Assembly: GCF_910579365.1 (NCBI RefSeq)
Contig: NZ_CAJTUX010000005.1
Location: forward strand, 1-64,000
Reading direction: 5' to 3'
Source: an uncultured Oscillibacter sp.
Lineage (GTDB): Bacteria > Bacillota > Clostridia > Oscillospirales > Oscillospiraceae
Length of the DNA stretch: 64,000 nt
Both the position numbers and the translations under genes were made by a program. Under the pieces are notes generated by a model. It was given only the letters and a program-made list of their open reading frames with translations, was not told where the DNA came from and did not search any database. Positions 27,800 through 35,531 of the stretch are shown here, piece by piece (the stretch's first letter is position 1; each line of letters starts with the position of its first letter).

Positions 27800-28515
27800 G
27801 GTATCTGCTGATTGGCCGGGGAAAAATGGGCCGCCTCCTTCAGGAGACCGCCCAGGCCGCCGGAGACGAGATCGAAGCCGCCTTCGGCCGGGACGACCTG
27901 GAGCAGCTGGGAAAGCTGGGCCGGGTGGCGGACGTGGTGATCGACTTCTCCCGGCCGGAGACGCTGCCGGAAATCGCCTCCTATGTCCGCCGCACCGGCA
28001 CCCCCCTTCTCTCCGGCACCACCGGCTTCACCCCCGACCAGCTCCGGCAGCTGGAGAGCCTGGGCTCCTCCGCCCCAGTGCTGTGGGCGGCCAACTTCTC
28101 CCTGGGCATGGCGGTGCTGTACCGGGCCCTGCGGGAGGTCTCCGGCGTGCTGAAGCCGGACTTCGACGTGGAGCTGACCGAAACGCACCACAACCAGAAG
28201 GAGGACGCCCCCAGCGGTTCCGCCAAGCTGCTGCTGGAGGCCGTCGATCCCCGGCATGAGGCGCGCCTGGTCTATGGCCGGGAGGGCAGCACGGGAAAAC
28301 GGCGGAAGAATGAAATCGGCGTCCACGCCCTTCGGGGCGGCACCGTGGCGGGCACCCATACCGTCCACTTCTTCGGCCCCGACGAGGAGCTGGAGTTCAC
28401 CCACCGGGCCGCCAGCCGGCAGATTTTTGTCAACGGCGCGCTGCACATGGCCCGCCTGCTGCCGGGGAAGCCCAACGGAGTTTACGACCTGCAAAAAATC
28501 TTATTTGGAGAGTGA
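27796..28515 (+). CDS. dapB: 4-Hydroxy-tetrahydrodipicolinate reductase
   Basis: NAD(P)H-dependent reduction to tetrahydrodipicolinate. The 239-residue protein starts at a GTG overlapping the dapA stop, giving RYLLIGRGKMGRLLQ (dinucleotide-binding loop). Further motifs are LLSGTTGFTPDQL, ANFSLGMAVLYR, the catalytic ELTETHHNQKEDAPSGSAK and AGTHTVHFFGPDEELEFTHRA. The N-terminal loop reads GxGxMG with Arg at one position (IGRGKMG), as in other clostridial DapB. Translationally coupled to dapA. Confidence 0.96.
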   Translation: MRYLLIGRGKMGRLLQETAQAAGDEIEAAFGRDDLEQLGKLGRVADVVIDFSRPETLPEIASYVRRTGTPLLSGTTGFTPDQLRQLESLGSSAPVLWAANFSLGMAVLYRALREVSGVLKPDFDVELTETHHNQKEDAPSGSAKLLLEAVDPRHEARLVYGREGSTGKRRKNEIGVHALRGGTVAGTHTVHFFGPDEELEFTHRAASRQIFVNGALHMARLLPGKPNGVYDLQKILFGE

Positions 28516-28521
28516 CGGCCC

Positions 28522-29217
28522 ATGAACGCACAGGAGATCATCGACTATATCGCAAACTCAGAGAAGAAGACCCCGGTAAAGCTCTATGTCAACACCACCG
28601 GCCCCGTGGACTTCGGCTCCGCCAAAGTCTTCGGCGGCGGAAACAGCTTCACCGTCTTCGGCGACTGGGCTCAGCTGGCCCCCATTCTGGAGGCCAACCG
28701 GGACAGCATCCGCGATTATGTGGTGGAGAACGACCGCCGGAACTCCGGCGTACCCCTGCTGGACCTGAAAGGCGTCACGGCCCGGATTGAGCCCGGCGCC
28801 ATCATTCGGGAGAAGGTGGAAATCGGCGAGGGGGCCGTTATCATGATGGGGGCCGTTATCAACATCGGCGCCGTGGTGGGCCCGGGTACCATGATTGACA
28901 TGGGGGCCGTGCTGGGCGGCCGGGCCACCGTGGGCAGCCGCTGTCACATCGGCGCGGGAGCCGTGCTGGCCGGCGTGGTGGAGCCCGCCTCGGCCACCCC
29001 TGTCATCGTGGAGGACGGGGTGCTGGTGGGCGCCAACGCCGTGGTTATTGAGGGCGTTCATATCGGCAAAAACGCCGTGGTGGCCGCCGGGGCTGTGGTC
29101 ATTGAGGATGTGCCGGAGAACGCCGTGGTGGCGGGAAGCCCCGCCCGGATCATCAAGATGAAGGACGAAAAGACCGAGGGGAAAACCGCCCTGGTGGACG
29201 CCCTGCGGAAGCTGTGA
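28522..29217 (+). CDS. dapH: Tetrahydrodipicolinate N-acetyltransferase
   Basis: Acetyl-CoA-dependent acylation that commits DAP synthesis to the N-acetyl branch. The 231-residue protein has an N-terminal cap (residues 1-85, [14 protein letters not shown]) and a left-handed beta-helix of hexapeptide repeats (residues about 90-200: [34 protein letters not shown], interrupted by [15 protein letters not shown]). The acetyl rather than succinyl type is inferred from its length and the ykuQ-like sequence. Six bp after dapB; last gene of the operon. Confidence 0.95.
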   Translation: MNAQEIIDYIANSEKKTPVKLYVNTTGPVDFGSAKVFGGGNSFTVFGDWAQLAPILEANRDSIRDYVVENDRRNSGVPLLDLKGVTARIEPGAIIREKVEIGEGAVIMMGAVINIGAVVGPGTMIDMGAVLGGRATVGSRCHIGAGAVLAGVVEPASATPVIVEDGVLVGANAVVIEGVHIGKNAVVAAGAVVIEDVPENAVVAGSPARIIKMKDEKTEGKTALVDALRKL

Positions 29218-29369
29218 CGCCTCTTTGAAAACCGGAGGGAGCCCTTCCCCGGGTTCTCTCCGTGCCTAGAGCCGTCATACCCAACGGCTGCGCCGAGCCG
29301 CGCCGCAGGCGCAGTCTCTCCGCAGCGCTCTGCCCTTCCGTCCATCGTCTCTGTGTTTTATAAATCGAA

Positions 29370-29405
29370 GACCGCCTGGGAGCAGCCATCCCAGGCGGTC
29401 TTTTC
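29370..29405. terminator. Terminator between convergent dapH and lysA
   Basis: A 12-bp stem, GACCGCCTGGGA (29370-29381) with TCCCAGGCGGTC (29389-29400), then TTTTC. The preceding 29218-29369 holds no gene; a G+C-rich imperfect repeat (GCCGAGCCGCGCCGC region near 29290) is its only structure. Confidence 0.85.
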
Positions 29406-29470
29406 TGCGCCTCCGCTCCGGACCGGACGAAGGTTTTTATTGGCTTCCCCTTTTTTCCCGGAAAAGCCAA

Positions 29471-30730
29471 TCACCAAATCAACGTTGCAAAATAGTCCTC
29501 CAGCGTCTCCGCCCGGCGGATCAGCTCCACGCTGCCGTCCTCCCGGAGAAGCAGCTCCGCCGAGCGGAGCTTGCCGTTGTAATTGTAGCCCATGGAGAAC
29601 CCATGCGCCCCGGTGTCGTGGATGACCAGCAGGTCCCCCATGTCCACCTTGGGCAGCATCCGGTCCACGGCGAATTTGTCGTTGTTCTCGCAGAGGCTTC
29701 CCGCCACATCGTACTTGTGGTCGCAGGGGGCGTCCTCCTTGCCCATTACGGTGATGTGGTGATACGCACCGTACATGGCGGGACGCATCAGGTTGCACGC
29801 GCAGGCATCCACGCCGATATACTCCTTATAAATATGCTTTTCGTGGATAGCCCGGGTGACCAAATGTCCGTAAGGGGCCAGCATATAGCGCCCCAGCTCC
29901 GTGTAGAGCGCCACACCGCCCATTCCAGCCGGCGCCAGAATCTCCGCAAAGGCTTTCCGCACGCCCTCGCCGATGGCGGCGATGTCGTTCTCCGTCTCCT
30001 CCGGACGGTAGGGCACACCCACGCCGCCGGAGAGATTGATGAATGTAACCGGACAGCCGGTTTCCTCCTGAAGCTCCGCCGCCAGCCGGAAGAGAATGCG
30101 GGCCAGGGCGGGATAATACTCGTTGGACAGCGTGTTGGAGGCCAGGAAGGCGTGAAGGCCAAACTCCTTGACCCCCAGGTCCTTCAGCCGCCGGAAGGCC
30201 TCCGCCAGCTGGGGGCGGGTCATGCCGTACTTGGCGTCGCCGGGGGTGTCCATCACCTGAACGCCGTCCCGGCTCTCCCCCAGGGTGAAGACGCCGCCGG
30301 GGTTATAGCGGCAGCAGACCTTCTCCGGAACCGTTCCCTGGGCCTTTACCAAGGTGTCGATCAGGGTGAGGTCATCCAGATTGACGATGCCCCCCAGACG
30401 GCAGGCAGCCTGGAACTCCTCCTCCGTAGTGTTGTTGGAGGAGAACATGATCCCCTCCTCCCCGGTAATTCCGCAGCGCTCCGCCAGAGCCAGCTCCGCC
30501 AGAGAGGAGCAGTCGCAGCCGCAGCCCTCCTCGTGGAGGAGCTTCAGGATGGCAGGGGTGGGGGTGGCCTTGACGGCAAAATACTCCCGGAAGCCGGGAT
30601 TCCAGGCAAACGCGGCCTTCAGCCGCCGCGCGTTCTCCCGGATGCCCCGCTCGTCGTAAATATGGAAAGGCGTGGGATACCGGGCGGCAATGCTCTCCAG
30701 CCGGTCTTTGGTGACAAAAGGTGTTTTCAT
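29471..30730 (-). CDS. lysA: Diaminopimelate decarboxylase
   Basis: PLP enzyme converting meso-diaminopimelate to L-lysine. The 419-residue alanine-racemase-fold protein has the PLP Lys at residue 54 in EYFAVKATPTP, GCDCSSLAELALAE, FSSNNTTEEEF, HAFLASNTLSNEYY, NLSGGVGVPYRPEE and the C-terminal MGDLLVIHDTGAHGFSMGYNYNG. It is convergent to the dap operon rather than part of it, 45 bp downstream of an unknown gene with which it may be co-transcribed. This group, with HSN-type substitutions, is the clostridial variant of LysA. Confidence 0.95.
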   Translation of the reverse strand: MKTPFVTKDRLESIAARYPTPFHIYDERGIRENARRLKAAFAWNPGFREYFAVKATPTPAILKLLHEEGCGCDCSSLAELALAERCGITGEEGIMFSSNNTTEEEFQAACRLGGIVNLDDLTLIDTLVKAQGTVPEKVCCRYNPGGVFTLGESRDGVQVMDTPGDAKYGMTRPQLAEAFRRLKDLGVKEFGLHAFLASNTLSNEYYPALARILFRLAAELQEETGCPVTFINLSGGVGVPYRPEETENDIAAIGEGVRKAFAEILAPAGMGGVALYTELGRYMLAPYGHLVTRAIHEKHIYKEYIGVDACACNLMRPAMYGAYHHITVMGKEDAPCDHKYDVAGSLCENNDKFAVDRMLPKVDMGDLLVIHDTGAHGFSMGYNYNGKLRSAELLLREDGSVELIRRAETLEDYFATLIW

Positions 30731-30775
30731 AAAACGGCCTCAACTCTTTCGTATAATGGGGCGGGGCGTTCCCGC

Positions 30776-31240
30776 TCAAAGCGCCTGCCGGGTGCAGCTC
30801 AGACCGCTCAGGCGGGCGATGATCTTTTCCCGGTATTCCTCGTGGTGGGGCATACCTCCCCCCAGTCCGCCCCGCTTCGGCAGCAGGAGCTTGAGAAACG
30901 CGCCGTTTTTCAGGGTGATGGAACAGCTGACGGCGCCCAGCATGGCTTTTTTGATCTCGCAGTCCTGAATCTCCGACAGGGGAAAACAGGTTCCCAGATC
31001 CTCGGCCACGGTCTTCCGCAGGTCCGGAATGTGATAAAATTGGTTCAAATACTTCCGCTCCTCACATTCGGCAACCAGGAAATACTGAGAGGTAACGCCA
31101 ATATACACATCAAATTTGGACGTCTTTTTCTGGTTAATCTGAAGCGTTACGCCGTGAATTCCCGCGGAAATCGTCTCCCCCTCCGGGGTGCAGCCCTCCA
31201 GAACTTGCAGCATGTTGCCCTCGTCAAAAATACCGGCCAT
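30776..31240 (-). CDS. Conserved-looking cytosolic protein of unknown function upstream of lysA
   Basis: A 154-residue protein without membrane segments and without a family I recognise. The sequence alternates short strands (VTLQINQKKTSKFDVYIGV; QYFLVAECEERKYLNQFYHI) with a late ITLKNGAFLKLLLPKRGG, compatible with a PH-like beta domain, but this is only an impression. A good minus-strand promoter lies upstream, and the stop is 45 bp from lysA, so it may lead that transcript. Confidence 0.65.
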   Translation of the reverse strand: MAGIFDEGNMLQVLEGCTPEGETISAGIHGVTLQINQKKTSKFDVYIGVTSQYFLVAECEERKYLNQFYHIPDLRKTVAEDLGTCFPLSEIQDCEIKKAMLGAVSCSITLKNGAFLKLLLPKRGGLGGGMPHHEEYREKIIARLSGLSCTRQAL

Positions 31241-31279
31241 CGTCTCCGTCTCCTCGCTTACTTCGGATAAACAGTTTTT

Positions 31280-31308
31280 ATTCTATCACAGATACAGCCT
31301 TGATTCAA
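31280..31308 (-). promoter_or_regulatory. Promoter upstream of the unknown gene / lysA unit
   Basis: Minus-strand -35 TTGAAT (31303-31308), 17-bp spacer and -10 TAGAAT (31280-31285). Confidence 0.65.
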
Positions 31309-31344
31309 GGCTTTTCTCTCGATATCCTTTTCAAAAAATAGCCC

Positions 31345-31373
31345 TTGTATTCCGCTGTCTCCGGCGGTACAAT
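31345..31373 (+). promoter_or_regulatory. Promoter of the yedF operon
   Basis: TTGTAT (31345-31350), 17-bp spacer, TACAAT (31368-31373), about 48 bp before the yedF start. Confidence 0.7.
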
Positions 31374-31420
31374 GGTGGAGAAACAATCCGCTTTTCGGAG
31401 CGGAAAACGGAGGTTTGACT

Positions 31421-32038
31421 ATGGGAAAGATCGTTGTAAACGCCGTGGGCGAGCAGTGCCCCATCCCGGTGGTAAAGGCCACCCGCGCCCTGCGGGAAAT
31501 GACCGGACCGGGAACCTTGGAAGTCCATGTGGACAATGAGATCGCCGTCCAGAATCTGACCCGGATGGCCGCCGGACACAAGCTGGCCGCCCGTTCCGAA
31601 AAACGGAGCGGCCAGGAGTTTGTGGTCACTATGGAGGTGACGAATCCCGTCGGGGAGGCCCCTATGGAAGAGCCGCCGCTCTCCTGCGCCCCGGACGTCA
31701 GGGGAAATCTGGTGGTGGCGGTGGACAGCGCCGTCATGGGCCGGGGCAGCGAGGAGCTGGGCGGCGTGCTGATGAAGGGCTTTCTCTTCGCCGTGAGTCA
31801 GCTGCCGGAGCTGCCGAAAACCATGCTCTTTTACAACGGCGGGGCCCGCCTCACCTGCAAGGACTCCGCCTCCCTGGAAGACCTGAAAAACCTGGAGGCC
31901 CAGGGGGTGGAAATTCTAACCTGCGGCACCTGCCTGAACCACTATGGACTGACGGAGGAACTGGCCGTGGGCGGCGTGACGAACATGTACTCCATCGTGG
32001 AGAAGCTGGCGGGAGCGGGCAAGGTGGTCAAGCCGTGA
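31421..32038 (+). CDS. yedF: YedF-type sulfurtransferase-like selenium metabolism protein
   Basis: A 205-residue two-domain protein. The N-terminal TusA/SirA-like domain (residues 1-70) has the CPxP-type motif EQCPIPVVKATRALREM with the reactive cysteine. The C-terminal DsrE-like domain (about 90-205) has VAVDSAVMGRGSEELGGVLMKGFL, ALYNGGARL-type strands (LFYNGGARLTCKDS) and GVEILTCGTCLNHYGL with two more cysteines. Proteins of this architecture sit beside selenium genes and are proposed to carry selenium or sulfur. The ATG at 31421 has a GGAGG site. It overlaps the next gene by GTGA. Confidence 0.93.
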   Translation: MGKIVVNAVGEQCPIPVVKATRALREMTGPGTLEVHVDNEIAVQNLTRMAAGHKLAARSEKRSGQEFVVTMEVTNPVGEAPMEEPPLSCAPDVRGNLVVAVDSAVMGRGSEELGGVLMKGFLFAVSQLPELPKTMLFYNGGARLTCKDSASLEDLKNLEAQGVEILTCGTCLNHYGLTEELAVGGVTNMYSIVEKLAGAGKVVKP

Positions 32039-33168
32039 TCTATCTGGACAACGCCGCCACCACCCGGACCAAGCCTCCCGCCGTGGCCGCCGCCGTGCTG
32101 GAGGCCCTCTCCTCATATGGCAACTGCGGCCGGGGCGGGCACGAGGACGCCCTGTCGGCGGCCCGGACCATCTACGAGACCCGGGAGAAAATCGCCGCCC
32201 TGCTGGGCTGTCCCAGGGCGGACCATGTGTGCTTCACCCAGAACTCCACCCAGGCCCTGAACATTGCCATCTCCGGCCTGCTGGGCCCCGGGGACCACAT
32301 TCTCTCCACGGATTTGGAGCACAATTCTGTCCTGCGGCCCCTGTACCGCCTCCGGGACCAGGGGGCGGCAGTGGATTTCGTTCCCGCGCCGGGGGGACGG
32401 CTGGATTATGACGGCTTTGCCCGTCTTCTGCGGCCGGAGACAAAGGCTGTGGTCTGCACCCACGCCTCCAACCTGACGGGGGACGTGGTGGATATTGACT
32501 GGGTCGGCCGCTTCGCCCGGGAGCATGGCCTGCTCTTCATCCTGGACGCCTCCCAAACGGCAGGGGTCCTTCCCATTGACATGACCGCTCAGTGCATGGA
32601 CGTGGTGTGCTTCACCGGACACAAGAGCCTCATGGGCCCCCAGGGCACCGGAGGACTGTGCCTCCGGGGGGGACTGGAGGTCCGCCCCTTTGCGGTGGGC
32701 GGCACCGGGGTGCAGAGCTACTCCGAGTCCCAGCCCCTGGACTACCCCACCCGCCTGGAGGCCGGCACCCTCAACGGCCACGGCCTCGCGGGCCTCAGCG
32801 CCGCCCTGGACTTCCTGAACGAAACCGGCCCGGACACCATCCACGCCCGCGAGGACGCCCTGGCCCGCCGGTTTTACGAGGCGGTCAAGGACCTGACAAC
32901 GGTCTACGGCGACTTTTCCGCCCCCCTCCGGGCTCCTATCGTGACGCTGAACATCGCCGGCTGTGACTCCGCCGAGGTCTCTGACGAGCTGGCGGAGCGC
33001 TTTGAAATCGCCACCCGCCCCGGCGCTCACTGCGCCCCCCGGCTCCACCACGCTCTGGGGACAGAGGACCAGGGGGCCGTCCGGTTCTCCTGGTCGTACT
33101 TCAACACGGAGGCGGAAACCGACGCGGCGGCGGAGGCGGTCCGCGTTCTGGCCCGGGAGGCCCGGTAG
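32035..33168 (+). CDS. Class V aminotransferase: cysteine desulfurase / selenocysteine lyase-like
   Basis: A 377-residue PLP enzyme that mobilises sulfur or selenium from (seleno)cysteine. GTG start within the yedF stop gives IYLDNAATTRTKPPAV. Visible are TQNSTQALNIAISGLL, the PLP Asp and Gln in FILDASQTAGVLPIDM, the Schiff-base Lys in CFTGHKSLMGPQGTGG and a catalytic-loop Cys in RPGAHCAPRLHH. The close coupling with yedF and DUF3343 suggests this paralogue serves a selenium or thiol pathway rather than general Fe-S assembly. NifS/IscS partners such as iscU are absent nearby. Confidence 0.92.
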   Translation: MIYLDNAATTRTKPPAVAAAVLEALSSYGNCGRGGHEDALSAARTIYETREKIAALLGCPRADHVCFTQNSTQALNIAISGLLGPGDHILSTDLEHNSVLRPLYRLRDQGAAVDFVPAPGGRLDYDGFARLLRPETKAVVCTHASNLTGDVVDIDWVGRFAREHGLLFILDASQTAGVLPIDMTAQCMDVVCFTGHKSLMGPQGTGGLCLRGGLEVRPFAVGGTGVQSYSESQPLDYPTRLEAGTLNGHGLAGLSAALDFLNETGPDTIHAREDALARRFYEAVKDLTTVYGDFSAPLRAPIVTLNIAGCDSAEVSDELAERFEIATRPGAHCAPRLHHALGTEDQGAVRFSWSYFNTEAETDAAAEAVRVLAREAR

Positions 33169-33170
33169 AG

Positions 33171-33407
33171 ATGCGGGAACGGTCGGAAAAATGCGTGGTG
33201 ACCTTCCTCACCACCGCCGGGGCCATGGCCATGGAGGCCGCCTGCCAGACGTCCGGTCTGCCGGGACGGCTGATCCCCGTGCCCCGGAGCGTCACCGCCG
33301 GCTGCGGGCTGTGCTGGGCCGCGCCGCCGGAGGCCCGGGAGGACCTGGAGGAGCTGGTGATGAAAAAACACTTGGATGTGGACGGAATTTATGCTATTAT
33401 CCTCTGA
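33171..33407 (+). CDS. DUF3343 putative Se/S carrier-like protein
   Basis: A 78-residue protein matching the DUF3343 pattern: SEKCVVTFLTTAGAMAMEAAC, then GRLIPVPRSVTAGCGLCWAAPPE with a CGLC motif. The family is described as a putative selenium/sulfur carrier and commonly neighbours yedF and a class V aminotransferase, exactly as here (2 bp gap). Biochemistry is not established. Start ATG at 33171. Confidence 0.88.
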   Translation: MRERSEKCVVTFLTTAGAMAMEAACQTSGLPGRLIPVPRSVTAGCGLCWAAPPEAREDLEELVMKKHLDVDGIYAIIL

Positions 33408-33420
33408 GAGGTGATGCTGT

Positions 33421-33594
33421 TTGTCCAACATCTGCGAGGACTGCGTCTGCTATGACTACGACGGGGAACTGGAGGCCTTCATCTGCACCATGGACCTGGA
33501 CGAGGACGAGATGGAGCGCTTTTTGAAGGGGACCAATACCGCCTGTCCCTTCTACCGCCCCGGAGGCGACTACAAAACCGCCGCGAAACAGTGA
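33421..33594 (+). CDS. Small Cys-rich protein (DUF6472-like), TTG start
   Basis: A 57-residue protein read from a TTG at 33421, with GAGGTGATGCTG directly upstream. It begins SNICEDCVCYDYDGELEAF and ends with TACPFYRPGGDYKTAAKQ. The CxxCxC motif plus a later CTMD and ACPFY give five cysteines with the spacing of the DUF6472 group found in Clostridia, suggesting a small zinc or Fe-S binding module. It lies 13 bp after DUF3343 and overlaps the upstream region of the Nudix gene, within one operon. Function unknown. Confidence 0.8.
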   Translation: MSNICEDCVCYDYDGELEAFICTMDLDEDEMERFLKGTNTACPFYRPGGDYKTAAKQ

Positions 33595-33605
33595 GGGAGG
33601 ACCTT

Positions 33606-34124
33606 ATGGAACTGGTAGACCTATACGACGAAAACCGCCTCCCCCTGGGGAAAACCGGGGAGCGAAGCGCCGGGCGGGCCCCCGGCGAGTACCGGACGGT
33701 GGTCCATGTCTGCGTTTTTGACCGCCGGGGACGGCTGCTGATTCAACAGCGGACCCCGGAAAAATTCATCTGGCCGAACCTCTGGGACCTGTCCGTAGGC
33801 GGCGGCGTGGACGCGGGAGAGACCAGCCGCCAGGGAGCGGAGCGGGAGTTTCGGGAGGAGCTGGGCTGGCCCCTGGACCTCGGCGGTCTCCGCCCCTCGG
33901 TGACGGTGAACTTTGACGGCGGCTTCGACGACTTCTTCCTCGTTCAAATGGACCTGGCCCTGGAGGACCTGACCCTGCAAAAGGAGGAAGTCCGGGCCGT
34001 CCGCTGGGCCGCTCTGGACGAAATCCTGGACATGCTGGCGGAGGGGACCTTCATCCCCTACCCGGAGAGTTTTCTGCGCTTCCTGTTCGACATGCGGGAC
34101 CAGTTCGGCTTTCCCACAAAATAG
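33606..34124 (+). CDS. Nudix hydrolase
   Basis: A 172-residue hydrolase with MELVDLYDENRLPLGKTGER at the start, typical of the IPP-isomerase-like / YfcD-type Nudix group. The Nudix box GGGVDAGETSRQGAEREF continues into REELG and supplies the Mg-binding glutamates. Substrate unknown; relatives act on diphosphate-linked metabolites. The ATG at 33606 has GGGAGG seven bases upstream; the frame opens slightly earlier inside the previous gene. Last gene before a strong terminator. Confidence 0.92.
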   Translation: MELVDLYDENRLPLGKTGERSAGRAPGEYRTVVHVCVFDRRGRLLIQQRTPEKFIWPNLWDLSVGGGVDAGETSRQGAEREFREELGWPLDLGGLRPSVTVNFDGGFDDFFLVQMDLALEDLTLQKEEVRAVRWAALDEILDMLAEGTFIPYPESFLRFLFDMRDQFGFPTK

Positions 34125-34128
34125 CGGC

Positions 34129-34163
34129 AAAAAACCGGAAGGACCATCCTTCCGGTTTTTCTC
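34129..34163 (+). terminator. Intrinsic terminator of the yedF-Nudix operon
   Basis: Perfect stem AAAAACCGGAAGGA / TCCTTCCGGTTTTT with a CCA loop (34129-34160), giving a T-run on either strand. Confidence 0.92.
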
Positions 34164-34212
34164 AATTTTAAAAAATTCTGATTCCAAGCCACCGGCGCTC
34201 TGGTCTTTTCAT

Positions 34213-34602
34213 CTACTCGCCGTCCAGTCCGTACTCCGCCCGCCAGGCGGCCAGCTCCGCCTCGTCCTTGTCGTCCAGGGCGTGGAGACCGCTGCGGCTT
34301 TCCATATGGTGGGTCAGCTCATGGGAGAGGGTCTGGCGAAGCTCCGTCCGCCAATCCTCCTCCGTCCAGTCCTCCCGCTCCGCCAGGGCGGCGAAGGAGC
34401 CGTAATAGAGGTTGATATACCGGCCCAGCAGGTCCTCGCGGTACTCCCCCAGGACGTACATCTCCCCCGCCGGGAATTCCGGGTCCGGCACGGCGTCCTC
34501 CAGCAGGTTCACGCCGCCGTTGAGCCCGTCGAACAGGGCCTCCGGGAAGGGCTCCGCCAGTTCGTCCAGCAGCTCCCCCGCCTGATCAAAGCTCAGGCGC
34601 AT
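34213..34602 (-). CDS. Small zincin-like metallopeptidase family protein
   Basis: A 129-residue protein of the PF06262 (DUF1025) metallopeptidase-like group. It has the zinc motif [13 protein letters not shown], an HExxH helix near residue 92, preceded by [22 protein letters not shown]. It is too short for a classic protease, as is usual for this family, whose substrates are unknown. It overlaps the upstream HAD phosphatase gene by 10 bp. Confidence 0.88.
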   Translation of the reverse strand: MRLSFDQAGELLDELAEPFPEALFDGLNGGVNLLEDAVPDPEFPAGEMYVLGEYREDLLGRYINLYYGSFAALAEREDWTEEDWRTELRQTLSHELTHHMESRSGLHALDDKDEAELAAWRAEYGLDGE

Positions 34603-35255
34603 GGGCCCTCCAGAATGACGCTCTCCAGCTCCTCCATGGTATCCGCCAGCCGGTCCGCCCCGGCCTCCTCCAGGGAAGAACGGGGCCGGAAGCCCCAGGT
34701 GACGCCGCAGGCCTTCAATCCCGCGTTGTGGCCTGTCTGGATGTCCACGCTGCTGTCCCCCACGAAGAGGGTGCTTTCCGGCTTGGCGTCCAGCTCCTTC
34801 ATGATGCTGTGAATTCCCGCCGGGTCGGGCTTTACGGGCACGCCGTCCACCTTTCCCCGGACCAGCCGGAAAAAGCCCGGCAGATAATGCTCCACGATCT
34901 CCCGGCTGAAGCTGTCGGCCTTGTTGGAGTACACCGCCATCTGCACCCCGGCGGCCTTCAGACGCTCCAGCAGCTCCGGAATGCCGGGATACGGGGCGGT
35001 GGCGTCCATGTTGTGCTCACCGTAGTACTCGCTGAACTGGGAGAGGGTGTTCATCAAAATCAGAGGGCTTCGGCAGCCCTCGGGAGAGAACTTGGAAACC
35101 AGATTGGGAATGCCGTGGCCCACCATGGCCTTGAACCGCTCCACCGAGTGCTCCGGCCAGCCGTTGCGGCGGCAGACCCAGTTCCCGGCGGCGGCCAGGT
35201 CCTCGATGGTGTCCAGCAGGGTTCCGTCCAGGTCAAAAATCACGGTATGATACAT
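34593..35255 (-). CDS. HAD-family hydrolase, phosphoglycolate phosphatase-like
   Basis: A 220-residue HAD subfamily IA phosphatase. Motif I is [16 protein letters not shown] at the N-terminus, motif II is [10 protein letters not shown], the motif III lysine lies in [14 protein letters not shown], and motif IV is [16 protein letters not shown]. The start MYHTVIF at 35253-35255 has a GAGGTG site. Probably acts on phosphoglycolate or a similar small phosphate ester. Co-transcribed with the metallopeptidase gene. Confidence 0.92.
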   Translation of the reverse strand: MYHTVIFDLDGTLLDTIEDLAAAGNWVCRRNGWPEHSVERFKAMVGHGIPNLVSKFSPEGCRSPLILMNTLSQFSEYYGEHNMDATAPYPGIPELLERLKAAGVQMAVYSNKADSFSREIVEHYLPGFFRLVRGKVDGVPVKPDPAGIHSIMKELDAKPESTLFVGDSSVDIQTGHNAGLKACGVTWGFRPRSSLEEAGADRLADTMEELESVILEGPCA

Positions 35256-35444
35256 ATGACACCTCATAATCAGTTATCGGAATGGTGAAGGAAACTTGGA
35301 ATATCCGCCGGTTCCTCAGCTATAGATATTCTAACAAGCCCCCTCCCCCTTTGCAAGTGACGAAGGGACTGAAAGCCGGGGGCGGCGGCGGCGGCTTTTT
35401 TAGCGTATCTGGCAAAAAGGAGCGGGAAAGGGAACCTCCGACCC

Positions 35445-35473
35445 TTGACTTTTCCCTCCAAAGCGTGGATAAT
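35445..35473 (+). promoter_or_regulatory. Promoter of gltX
   Basis: TTGACT (35445-35450), 17-bp spacer, GATAAT (35468-35473). The leader of about 50 bases is too short for a T-box. Confidence 0.8.
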
Positions 35474-35531
35474 GGCAATGTCTTACACCAAACCCGCCGG
35501 GACCCATCCGGCTTGACTCGGAGGTTTTTCT

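Noticed and set aside
30752..30758. A TATAAT box on the plus strand just upstream of lysA
   Set aside because: It points away from any plus-strand gene and has no matching -35 element; it is probably fortuitous in the lysA leader.
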